This document shows positions 1 to 5,656 of a stretch of 5,801 nucleotides of DNA, in pieces (positions within the stretch are counted from its first letter, which is position 1; every line of letters starts with the position of its first letter). Below the pieces are notes generated by a model, which saw nothing but the letters and a program-made list of their open reading frames with translations, made no database searches and was not told where the DNA came from. The DNA comes from an uncultured Rhodospirillaceae bacterium (GTDB taxonomy: Bacteria; Pseudomonadota; Alphaproteobacteria; Rhodospirillales; UBA2165). The position numbers and the translations under genes are program-made. Location of the stretch: NCBI GenBank assembly GCA_913041095.1, contig CAJWIB010000183.1, positions 1 to 5,801 on the forward strand. The letters run 5' to 3'.

Positions 1-71
1 GCAAGGGCTGCGCCATGTGCGCAACGGAATGTCCTTGCGGTGCGATCAAGATGATACCGGAGGATATCTGA
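1..71 (+). CDS. C-terminal end of an iron-sulfur (4Fe-4S ferredoxin-type) protein, partial
   Basis: Only the last 22 complete codons are present; the gene starts before the window and ends at TGA 69-71. The visible residues begin KGCAMCATECPCGAIKM and end with IPEDI. The two bases before the first full codon are 'gc', so the preceding residue is probably Cys, giving C-x2-C-x2-C-x3-C-P, the classical 4Fe-4S ligand pattern. Similar tails occur in delta (ferredoxin) subunits of 2-oxoacid:ferredoxin oxidoreductases and in GltD-like flavoprotein/ferredoxin fusions, where the cluster passes electrons in the cytoplasm. The visible part cannot distinguish these. A pyruvate oxidoreductase role would suit the downstream lactate and acetyl-CoA genes, but that is inference. 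A spacer of about 110 bp with hairpins separates it from the next gene. Confidence 0.8.
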   Translation, partial: KGCAMCATECPCGAIKMIPEDI

Positions 72-90
72 TTTTGAATGCAGATTGACC

Positions 91-124
91 GCCTGCTAGG
101 CAATCATCCGAAGGTACTTCGGGT
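91..124 (+). terminator. Tandem hairpins, possible weak terminator after the iron-sulfur gene
   Basis: Two adjacent inverted repeats lie in the spacer. The first is GCCT(91-94)/AGGC(98-101) with a 3-nt loop. The second is ATCCGAAG(106-113)/CTTCGGGT(117-124) with loop GTA: eight pairs, one of them a T-G wobble. What follows is T-containing (TTCGTATTCAATTGTTTG) but not a clean U-tract, so intrinsic termination is uncertain. Position just beyond a stop codon and before a new gene with its own Shine-Dalgarno fits a terminator or an mRNA 3'-end stabiliser. Confidence 0.4.
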
Positions 125-181
125 TTCGTATTCAATTGTTTGTAATGACTGAAAAATTTAACTTAACCAGTGGAGATAATC

Positions 182-469
182 ATGTTTACCCAGAACGAAT
201 TCATCGTACAGACCCAAAAACTGATCGAAAATTGGCAAACTCAGTTGGAAGAATACAATAAAAGTTTGAAAACCACCGAAGTCCAAACAAAAGCTAATTT
301 CGATGAGATTGTTGGTCAATTGGAAGAATCTATCTCGCAAGCGCAGACCATGGTCGAGCAGGCTCAGGTAGCTAATGAAAAGGCCTGGAGCGACATGGAA
401 TCGGCTACCCAAAACGCACTGGACCAGATTCAACAGGGCTGGCAGAAGGCTATGTCCCGCTATCAGTAG
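182..469 (+). CDS. Small Gln-rich helical protein, possible phasin
   Basis: This gene encodes 95 residues. ATG 182 is preferred because GGAG (172-175) lies 6 nt upstream; an in-frame GTG at 170 overlaps that ribosome site. The protein has no Pro, Cys or His and about 17 Gln, with many Glu and Ala and hydrophobic residues spaced as in amphipathic helices, so it should be almost wholly alpha-helical or coiled-coil. Three Trp (18, 69, 87) are spread along it, and there is no signal peptide or membrane segment. Small helical proteins of this composition near PHB genes are often phasins, which coat polyhydroxybutyrate granules; phbB and phbA lie about 3-4 kb downstream. I see no diagnostic phasin motif, so the name rests on composition and context. 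It ends 24 nt before lutA and is probably co-transcribed with lutABC, so it could instead be a lactate-linked accessory protein. Reality of the gene is likely; function is tentative. Confidence 0.8.
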   Translation: MFTQNEFIVQTQKLIENWQTQLEEYNKSLKTTEVQTKANFDEIVGQLEESISQAQTMVEQAQVANEKAWSDMESATQNALDQIQQGWQKAMSRYQ

Positions 470-480
470 GCGATTTCGAG

Positions 481-496
481 AGGAGAGTATGCAGTG
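481..496 (+). promoter_or_regulatory. Shine-Dalgarno and GTG start region of lutA
   Basis: AGGAG (481-485) lies 8 nt before GTG 494, which decides the lutA start. A closer ATG at 489 opens only ATG-CAG-TGA, whose stop overlaps the GTG. The preceding gene's TAG (467-469) is in the same frame as lutA, with eight sense codons between. Confidence 0.6.
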
Positions 497-1267
497 ATAA
501 ACGAACACGTAAATCCCAGCGTGGGGTTATTCGTCACCTGTTTGGCTGATCTTTATCGTCCGTCTGTTGCCTTCGCAGCCGTGAAATTACTCGAAGATGC
601 CGGCGTTACCGTGGAGGTACCGCGTGCCCAGACCTGCTGTGGTCAACCGGCCCTTAACAACGGCGATCTCGGCCATGCACGAGTTTTGGCGATGCAGGTC
701 ATCGACGCTTTCGCTGAATTCGATTACGTTGTCGGCCCGTCCGGATCGTGTATGGGGACTATCAAGACACATTATGTAGAGCTTTTCGAAGATGATCCAG
801 AAGGATTAATGAAGGCCCAGGATCTAGCGGAGCGAAGCCATGAGCTCATCAGTTTTCTCACCGATATAATGGGTATTTCTCAGATAGACGCAACCTACGA
901 TGGCACCGTGACCTATCATGATTCATGCGCTGGCCTGCGCGAACTAGGTATTCAAGAACAACCTCGTCGCCTGCTCGACGGCGTTCAAGGCATCGCCTTC
1001 AAGGAATTGAAGGATAGTATTGTCTGTTGTGGTTTCGGCGGCACCTTTTGTGTCAAGTACCCTGAAATCTCTGGAAAAATGGTCGACGATAAATGTTCTC
1101 GGATCGAGGAAAGCGGTGCCGATACCGTATTGGCCGGTGACTTAGGCTGTCTACTCAATATCGCCGGTCGCTTGCGTCGTAGGGGTGAAACAACCCGCGT
1201 TTACCATATTGCCGAAGTCCTGGCCGGGATGGCTGGTGGCCCCAGCATTGGTGACGGGGAGAATTGA
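494..1267 (+). CDS. lutA: LutA, L-lactate oxidation complex subunit with two cysteine-rich (CCG) domains
   Basis: LutA (YkgE family) is one of three cytoplasmic proteins, LutA-LutB-LutC, that together oxidise L-lactate to pyruvate. The 257 residues match the usual family length of about 240-260. Two repeated cysteine-rich domains are visible. The first has C16 (GLFVTCLADLY), the pair C48-C49 in QTCCGQPA and C86 in GPSGSC. The second has C145 in YHDSC, the pair C178-C179 in VCCGFGG and C219 in GDLGCLLNI. CCG domains of this kind hold iron-sulfur or related redox centres in LutA, GlcF and heterodisulfide reductase HdrB. The start is GTG 494, with AGGAG 8 nt upstream. It stops 2 nt before lutB, whose ribosome site lies inside the lutA end, indicating translational coupling. 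Strong family recognition; complex membership follows from the adjacent lutB and lutC. Confidence 0.93.
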   Translation: MINEHVNPSVGLFVTCLADLYRPSVAFAAVKLLEDAGVTVEVPRAQTCCGQPALNNGDLGHARVLAMQVIDAFAEFDYVVGPSGSCMGTIKTHYVELFEDDPEGLMKAQDLAERSHELISFLTDIMGISQIDATYDGTVTYHDSCAGLRELGIQEQPRRLLDGVQGIAFKELKDSIVCCGFGGTFCVKYPEISGKMVDDKCSRIEESGADTVLAGDLGCLLNIAGRLRRRGETTRVYHIAEVLAGMAGGPSIGDGEN

Positions 1268-1269
1268 TT

Positions 1270-2697
1270 ATGGAATCAAAGTCACATGACTTCAAAGTTC
1301 GTTCTGGACAAGCCCTTAAAGATCCCTTTCTACAATCAGCTTTGGAAAATTTGAGTCTGGGGTTCGTGGAATCACGGCGTAAATGTGCCGAAGCCCTCCC
1401 CGAGTTTGAGGCTTTACGAGATCTTGGAAAAAATATTTACGATCATACATTAGAGAATCTGGATTTCTATCTGCGTCGATACGAGGAAAAGGTCATTGAG
1501 TCCGGAGGCCACGTTCACTGGGCGAGCACGCCCGACGAGGCCTGTCGCATCGCTACCGACATCTGCGACCAAGCCAAGGCCAAGAAAGTCATTCGAGGCA
1601 AGTCGATGATAGGTGAGGAAATGGGGATAAACGATGCCTTGGACGAAGCAGGTTTCGAAACCACTGAGACGGACCTTGGCGAATATATTCTGCAGCTCGC
1701 CGAGGAGCCGCCGAGCCACATCGTCGCCCCCGCCATTCACAAAACCAAGGATGAAATCTCCGATCTTTTCCAAGTCTATCACGCTGACCGCGGCTTCACC
1801 GAGCGTCAGACGGAACGAACTGCCTTGGTACAGGAAGCTCGCCAAGTTTTGCGCGAATCTTTTATCTCTGCCGATGTCGGCATTACCGGCGCCAACTTCT
1901 TGATTGCCGAAACAGGTTCCAACATCATTGTCACCAATGAAGGAAACGGTGATCTCACATGCACCCTGCCCAAGGTTCATATCGTCACCGCGGCCATCGA
2001 TAAGGTCATTCCGTCGGTAGAAGACGCAATGGTTTTACTCCGTCTCCTAGGGCGCAGCGCCACTGGTCAGGAAATCACTGCCTACACGACCTTTACTACA
2101 GGGCCGAAGCGGGCGGAAGATGATGACGGACCCGAGGAATATCATGTGATCTTGCTCGACAATGGTCGCAGCACTATGCTCGCCAACGAATTTCGCGACA
2201 TGTTGCGTTGCATCCGGTGCGGTGCTTGCATGAACCATTGTCCTGTTTACGGAAGCGTCGGCGGCCATGCCTATGGCTGGGTTTATCCGGGGCCCATGGG
2301 TTCAGTGCTGACGCCTATGATGGTGGGACTTGATAAAGCTGTGGACCTACCAAATGCCTGTACGCTTAATGGACGCTGCCAGGATGTGTGTCCCGTTCGG
2401 ATTCCCCTGCCGAAGCTTCTTCGTGCACATCGGACATGGCAGCATGAACGTAAATTCAATTCCAGTGTGTTCCGTTTCGGCCTCGGTATCTGGACATTTT
2501 TCGCCCGTCACCCGAATTTGTATCAGTTTTGCACCCGAATCGTTATGTCGGTGATGGGCTCATTGGGACGGCGAAAAGGCGTTTTTAACCGCATGCCTTT
2601 CGCCGGTGGCTGGACCCAGGCACGCGATTTACCCACGCCACAAGGAAAAACCTTTCAAGCTGCTTGGCGGGCAAAACAGAGGGAGAAGAAGCAATGA
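1270..2697 (+). CDS. lutB: LutB, iron-sulfur subunit of the L-lactate oxidation complex
   Basis: LutB (YkgF family) combines a LUD domain with a dicluster ferredoxin module and is thought to carry electrons within LutABC. The 475 residues are normal length. The LUD part spans roughly residues 70-300, including the GITGANFLIAETGS segment around 204-217 and LPKVHIV at 233-239. The first 4Fe-4S motif is complete: C314, C317, C320 and C324, followed by Pro. The second motif has C364, C370 and C374-Pro, but residue 367, where the second ligand of a CxxCxxCxxxCP motif should be, is Asn. A C-terminal segment (about 385-475) corresponds to the LutB C-terminal domain and ends in a Lys-rich tail. ATG 1270 is preferred over TTG 1264 because GGAG (1258-1261) is 8 nt from ATG and only 2 nt from TTG. 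The stop overlaps the lutC start as ATGA. Confidence 0.94.
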   Translation: MESKSHDFKVRSGQALKDPFLQSALENLSLGFVESRRKCAEALPEFEALRDLGKNIYDHTLENLDFYLRRYEEKVIESGGHVHWASTPDEACRIATDICDQAKAKKVIRGKSMIGEEMGINDALDEAGFETTETDLGEYILQLAEEPPSHIVAPAIHKTKDEISDLFQVYHADRGFTERQTERTALVQEARQVLRESFISADVGITGANFLIAETGSNIIVTNEGNGDLTCTLPKVHIVTAAIDKVIPSVEDAMVLLRLLGRSATGQEITAYTTFTTGPKRAEDDDGPEEYHVILLDNGRSTMLANEFRDMLRCIRCGACMNHCPVYGSVGGHAYGWVYPGPMGSVLTPMMVGLDKAVDLPNACTLNGRCQDVCPVRIPLPKLLRAHRTWQHERKFNSSVFRFGLGIWTFFARHPNLYQFCTRIVMSVMGSLGRRKGVFNRMPFAGGWTQARDLPTPQGKTFQAAWRAKQREKKQ

Positions 2698-3350
2698 CTT
2701 TGGCACGTGAAAAAATCTTAGATCGCGTCGCCTTGGCGGTCGGTCGCGATAGGATTGATCCCAAAACCGAGGCGGCTCTTACGAAACGGCTTAACCGCAT
2801 TCCGACCATTCTCAGACCGCAATGGGACGACAATCCTGTCCGTAGATTTGCCTCGAAACTCCGAGATGTAGCTGCTTCCGTCGATGTGGTGGATTCTCCT
2901 GCTGATGTCGCAAAATCCGTCAGTAGCTTTTTGCTGGAGAATGATGTGCCATTGGCAGTCGCGATGGCTCCCGACGACCGGTTGAATGATTATCCTTGGC
3001 CCGAATACCTCAAGATTTCGCGTCGAAACGTGAACCCAAAAGATGTTACGGCCATCACGGCGGCCGAGGCCGGGGTTATCGAGACCGGAAGTTTGGTGTT
3101 GCGCTCGAAACCTCAAAGCCCGACTAGTATGAATTTCTTACCCGAGAACCATATCGTGATCCTGCTCCAAGAACAGTTAGTGAAAAACTTGGAGGACGGA
3201 TGGAGATGTGCTCTTGACTCTTCGAACGGGGTTCCCAGAACGGTCAATTTCATTACCGGACCGTCGAAGACGGCCGATATTGAACAGACAATGGAGTATG
3301 GAGCGCATGGTCCCCGGCGGTTGCATGTCATTCTGCTTTTGGCGACGTGA
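2694..3350 (+). CDS. lutC: LutC, LUD-domain subunit of the L-lactate oxidation complex
   Basis: LutC (YkgG family) is the third component of the L-lactate oxidation system. The product has 218 residues, typical for the family. The LUD fold signature is clear: AEAGVIETGS at 124-133, LPENHIVIL at 149-157, GPSKTADIE at 189-197 and GAHGPRRLHVILL at 203-215, the last being the characteristic C-terminal block. No cysteine cluster is present, as expected for LutC. ATG 2694 is preferred over TTG 2664 because GGAG (2682-2685) sits 8 nt before it, and the ATG overlaps the lutB TGA by the common ATGA arrangement, implying coupled translation. It is the last gene of the tight lutABC block; 148 bp separate it from phbB, with no convincing terminator between them. 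Confidence 0.92.
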   Translation: MTLAREKILDRVALAVGRDRIDPKTEAALTKRLNRIPTILRPQWDDNPVRRFASKLRDVAASVDVVDSPADVAKSVSSFLLENDVPLAVAMAPDDRLNDYPWPEYLKISRRNVNPKDVTAITAAEAGVIETGSLVLRSKPQSPTSMNFLPENHIVILLQEQLVKNLEDGWRCALDSSNGVPRTVNFITGPSKTADIEQTMEYGAHGPRRLHVILLLAT

Positions 3351-3454
3351 ATCATCCTGTCAATAGCCTTGCAATTTAAAATTTTACGAAGGAACACGGA
3401 AATCAATGCAAACAGTTATTAAAGCGCAAAAATCTGGATGGGTATAAGCATTCC

Positions 3455-3465
3455 CGGATAATCCG
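3455..3465. repeat. Short inverted repeat CGGAT-A-ATCCG upstream of phbB
   Basis: A perfect 5-bp inverted repeat around a single central A lies 33 bp before the phbB ATG, in a 148-bp spacer that otherwise shows no clear terminator or promoter. It could be an operator half-site pair. Dyads of this size also arise by chance, so this is only a pointer. Confidence 0.3.
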
Positions 3466-3498
3466 ATGAATTTTAATCAAAAAATGGAGTTTAGAATC

Positions 3499-4221
3499 AT
3501 GAGTAGAGTTGCAATCGTTACAGGTGGAACGCGGGGTATCGGCGCCGCAACCTCCATGGCATTAAAAGACAAGGGCTGTGATGTGGCCGCGACCTACGGG
3601 TCAGATGATGAAAAAGCGAAGGCATTTTCAGAGGAAACCGGCATTAAAGTCTTTAAATGGGATGTCTCTGACTTCGAGGCCTGTATCTCTGGAGTAGCAC
3701 GAGTTGAAAGCGATTTGGGCCCGGTCGATATTCTAGTCAATAATGCTGGCATAACCCGAGATGGCACCGTACATAAAATGACTTACGAAAATTGGCAGGC
3801 AGTGATCGATACAAATTTGGGGTCATGCTTTAACATGTCCCGTGCAGTTATCGTGGGTATGCGCGAGAGGAAATTCGGCCGCATCGTCAATGTCGGTTCG
3901 ATCAACGGCCAAGCTGGCCAATATGGCCAAGTCAATTATGCTGCCGCTAAATCAGGTATTCACGGCTTCACCAAAGCATTGGCTCAAGAAGGCGCCGCCG
4001 CGGGCGTTACCGTCAACGCAATTGCGCCAGGTTATGTTGATACCGATATGGTCGCCGCTGTCCCGGAACGTGTTCTTGAGAAAATTGTTGGGCGCATCCC
4101 GGTCGGCCGTTTAGGTAAGGCTACTGAAATAGCTCGTTCTATTCTGTTCCTTACGGATGACGACGCTGGTTTTATCACCGGTTCAACTTTGTCCATCAAT
4201 GGCGGTCAACATATGTATTAA
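3499..4221 (+). CDS. phbB: Acetoacetyl-CoA reductase (NADPH-dependent, PHB pathway)
   Basis: This enzyme reduces acetoacetyl-CoA to (R)-3-hydroxybutyryl-CoA, the second step of polyhydroxybutyrate synthesis, in the cytoplasm. It is a short-chain dehydrogenase of 240 residues, the usual PhbB length. Visible motifs are the cofactor-binding TGGTRGIG (8-15), NNAG (81-84), and the catalytic set N106, S134, Y147 and K151 (YAAAK), then PGYVDTDM (177-184). The start MSRVAIVTGGTRGIGAA, the KWDVSD segment at 53-58 and the C-terminal FITGSTLSINGGQ closely resemble alphaproteobacterial PhbB (also called PhaB) rather than housekeeping FabG, although FabG activity cannot be excluded from sequence alone. 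ATG 3499 has GGAG (3486-3489) 9 nt upstream; an in-frame ATG at 3466 has no good ribosome site and would add 11 residues not expected in the family. phbA follows after a structured spacer, the reverse of the common phbA-phbB order. Confidence 0.92.
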   Translation: MSRVAIVTGGTRGIGAATSMALKDKGCDVAATYGSDDEKAKAFSEETGIKVFKWDVSDFEACISGVARVESDLGPVDILVNNAGITRDGTVHKMTYENWQAVIDTNLGSCFNMSRAVIVGMRERKFGRIVNVGSINGQAGQYGQVNYAAAKSGIHGFTKALAQEGAAAGVTVNAIAPGYVDTDMVAAVPERVLEKIVGRIPVGRLGKATEIARSILFLTDDDAGFITGSTLSINGGQHMY

Positions 4222-4234
4222 TCCACAATAGTCA

Positions 4235-4272
4235 GGAACGTAAACACTGCGAAAGCTGTGCAAATACGTTTC
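4235..4272 (+). terminator. Extended stem-loop with GAAA tetraloop after phbB
   Basis: Starting 13 nt after the phbB stop, bases 4235-4242 pair with 4265-4272 (eight pairs including one G-T). After a small internal loop, CAC-T-GC (4245-4250) pairs with GC-T-GTG (4255-4260) around a T-T mismatch. The apex is C(GAAA)G, a stable GNRA tetraloop. The downstream bases (TCTGATCAATTTATTT) are T-rich but contain no uninterrupted U-tract, so it may be an imperfect terminator, an mRNA 3'-end stabiliser or a processing site between phbB and phbA. Confidence 0.45.
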
Positions 4273-4290
4273 TCTGATCAATTTATTTCC

Positions 4291-4320
4291 TCATCAACAC
4301 TATGAATAAAAAAATATAAT
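4291..4320 (+). promoter_or_regulatory. Possible phbA promoter with TATAAT -10 box
   Basis: A perfect TATAAT (4315-4320) lies 56 bp before the phbA ATG in an AT-rich spacer. The best -35 candidate, TCATCA (4291-4296) with 18-bp spacing, matches TTGACA at only three positions. An A-run sits between the two boxes. In AT-rich DNA a TATAAT can be chance, but its position after a hairpin and before a gene with its own leader supports a separate phbA promoter. Confidence 0.35.
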
Positions 4321-4376
4321 CGAACACCAGTATATCAATAAATTTAGAAATATTATTTTATTGGAAGGATTTCAAA

Positions 4377-5567
4377 ATGAGTTATAAACCCGAAATCGTC
4401 ATCGCTTCCGCCGCTCGAACACCGGTCGGTGCATTTAGTGGCGCTTTCAGCAATATCGCAGCGTATGAACTTGGTAGTATTGCGATTGCCGAAGCACTCA
4501 GCCGCGCTGGCGTTTCTGCAGAAGACGTTTCAGAAGTTGTACTTGGCCAAGTTCTGACAGCCGGCGTCGGTATGAATCCGGCGCGACAAGCTTCGATGGC
4601 AGCCGGTATTCCGCAAGAACGTACGGCTTACAGTATCAATCAGGTGTGTGGTTCTGGTTTGCGGGCGGTGGCGCTTGGCGCACAAGCGATCATAGCCGGC
4701 GATTCAGATATCGTTGTTGCTGGTGGCCAGGAAAACATGACCCAGTCGCCGCACGTCTCTCATCTTCGTGCTGGTGTGAAAATGGGGCCGACCCAATTGA
4801 TCGACAGTATGATAAATGACGGTTTGTGGGATGCATTTAATGGCTACCATATGGGCATTACTGCCGAAAATGTTGCCGAACAGTGGCAAATCTCGCGGGA
4901 ACAGCAGGATGAATTTGCTGCTCAGTCTCAGGCAAGGGTCGAAGCTGCACAGAATTCCGGCACCTTTAAAGAAGAAATCGTACCAGTCACGGTCAAAACC
5001 CGCAAAGAAGAAATTGTCGTCGACACCGATGAACATCCGCGCCACGGCACAACGGTTGAATCTCTTGCTAAATTGCGTCCAGCCTTTGACAAGGAAGGCT
5101 CAGTGACTGCCGGAAATGCTTCAGGTATCAATGACGGCGCAGCAGCATTGATTTTGATGTCGGCTGATGAAGCTGAAAAGCGTGGCATTGAGCCTATGGC
5201 AAAGATCAAATCCTGGGCGACCGAGGGTATTGATCCTTCTATTATGGGTGCCGGCCCAATCCCCGCCAGCAAGAAAGCACTTGAGAAGGCTGGTTGGTCG
5301 AGTGACGATCTTGATCTGATTGAAGCTAATGAAGCTTTCGCGGCACAAGCCTGCGCCGTTAGTAAAGAATTTGGCTGGGGTGCGGATAAAGTCAACGTTA
5401 ATGGCGGGGCGATTGCACTCGGTCATCCCATCGGGGCATCTGGTGCTCGTGTACTGGTGACACTTCTTCATGAAATGAGACGTCGTAATGTAGAGAAAGG
5501 TCTCGCCACACTGTGTATCGGCGGCGGTATGGGGATCGCTATGTGCGTGGAACGAAGTAGTAATTAA
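4377..5567 (+). CDS. phbA: Acetyl-CoA C-acetyltransferase (biosynthetic thiolase, PHB pathway)
   Basis: This thiolase condenses two acetyl-CoA into acetoacetyl-CoA, supplying the substrate for PhbB; it also works in reverse in ketone-body or acetoacetate breakdown. The 396 residues fit the thiolase II family (about 390-395). The nucleophilic cysteine is C91 in NQVCGSGLRA. The other active-site residues are N318 in EANEAFAAQA, H350 in GGAIALGHPIGASGAR and the acid/base cysteine C380 in LCIGGGMGIA. These sit at +2 relative to the well-studied Zoogloea enzyme (C89, N316, H348, C378), so the active site is complete. ATG 4377 has AAGGA (4365-4369) 7 nt upstream. It follows phbB by 155 bp, a spacer with a stem-loop and a possible promoter, so it may be transcribed separately as well as by read-through. 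Sequence cannot prove PHB use over other acetoacetyl-CoA roles, but the neighbour phbB makes PHB the likeliest. Confidence 0.94.
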   Translation: MSYKPEIVIASAARTPVGAFSGAFSNIAAYELGSIAIAEALSRAGVSAEDVSEVVLGQVLTAGVGMNPARQASMAAGIPQERTAYSINQVCGSGLRAVALGAQAIIAGDSDIVVAGGQENMTQSPHVSHLRAGVKMGPTQLIDSMINDGLWDAFNGYHMGITAENVAEQWQISREQQDEFAAQSQARVEAAQNSGTFKEEIVPVTVKTRKEEIVVDTDEHPRHGTTVESLAKLRPAFDKEGSVTAGNASGINDGAAALILMSADEAEKRGIEPMAKIKSWATEGIDPSIMGAGPIPASKKALEKAGWSSDDLDLIEANEAFAAQACAVSKEFGWGADKVNVNGGAIALGHPIGASGARVLVTLLHEMRRRNVEKGLATLCIGGGMGIAMCVERSSN

Positions 5568-5597
5568 AGGTCATAACAAATAAAATGTATATATATG

Positions 5598-5609
5598 GCA
5601 ACTAGTTGC
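5598..5609 (+). repeat. Palindrome GCAACTAGTTGC followed by a short pyrimidine run
   Basis: A perfect 12-bp palindrome lies 30 bp after the phbA stop and is followed by TTTCCTT. As RNA it could form only a 4-bp stem with a CUAG loop, so it would be a weak terminator for phbA at best. It may instead be a protein-binding dyad in the spacer upstream of dld. Confidence 0.3.
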
Positions 5610-5633
5610 TTTCCTTGGATTGGAACGTATTTA
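5606..5633 (+). promoter_or_regulatory. Weak candidate promoter for the D-lactate dehydrogenase gene
   Basis: TTGCTT (5606-5611) and TATTTA (5628-5633) are separated by 16 bp and partly match -35 and -10 consensus sequences. The -10 candidate lies largely within the 14-bp palindrome at 5626-5639, a geometry that would suit repression. The match is weak, and the downstream gene could also be read from phbA. Confidence 0.25.
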
Positions 5634-5639
5634 AATACG
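5626..5639. promoter_or_regulatory. Perfect 14-bp palindrome CGTATTTAAATACG, possible operator
   Basis: This uninterrupted dyad ends 17 bp before the dld ATG and just ahead of its ribosome site (GGGGGTT, 5644-5650 region). It overlaps the best -10 candidate. Position and perfect symmetry fit a binding site for a dimeric repressor, perhaps a lactate-responsive one. It does not resemble the LldR operator I know, so the regulator is not identified. Confidence 0.45.
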
Positions 5640-5656
5640 AACTGGGGGTTATTTTC

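Noticed and set aside
158..508. A 116-codon open frame on the minus strand across the small helical gene
   Set aside because: The + strand frame has a proper Shine-Dalgarno, operon spacing to lutA and a coherent helical composition; the minus frame has a low-complexity Leu/Phe-rich product with no support.
1450..1980. A 176-codon open frame on the minus strand inside lutB
   Set aside because: It is fully contained in lutB, a strongly recognised gene, has no recognisable family, and looks like a mirror of the lutB codon pattern.
2664..2693. TTG 2664 as an upstream start for lutC
   Set aside because: It would add ten residues overlapping lutB, while ATG 2694 has GGAG at 8 nt and the ATGA overlap typical of coupled genes.
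3466..3498. ATG 3466 as an upstream start for phbB
   Set aside because: It adds 11 residues not expected at the N-terminus of the family and has no good ribosome site; ATG 3499 has both the site and the conserved MSRVA start.
4245..4261. PhaR operator of the CTGC-N3-GCAG type
   Set aside because: The sequence reads CTGC-GAAA-GCTG, which does not fit the dyad as I know it; the stem-loop explains the symmetry better.
4928..5395. A 155-codon open frame on the minus strand inside phbA
   Set aside because: It lies opposite the thiolase catalytic region, whose motifs are all intact; the translated antisense product is Ser/Ala-rich with no domain, typical of a shadow frame.
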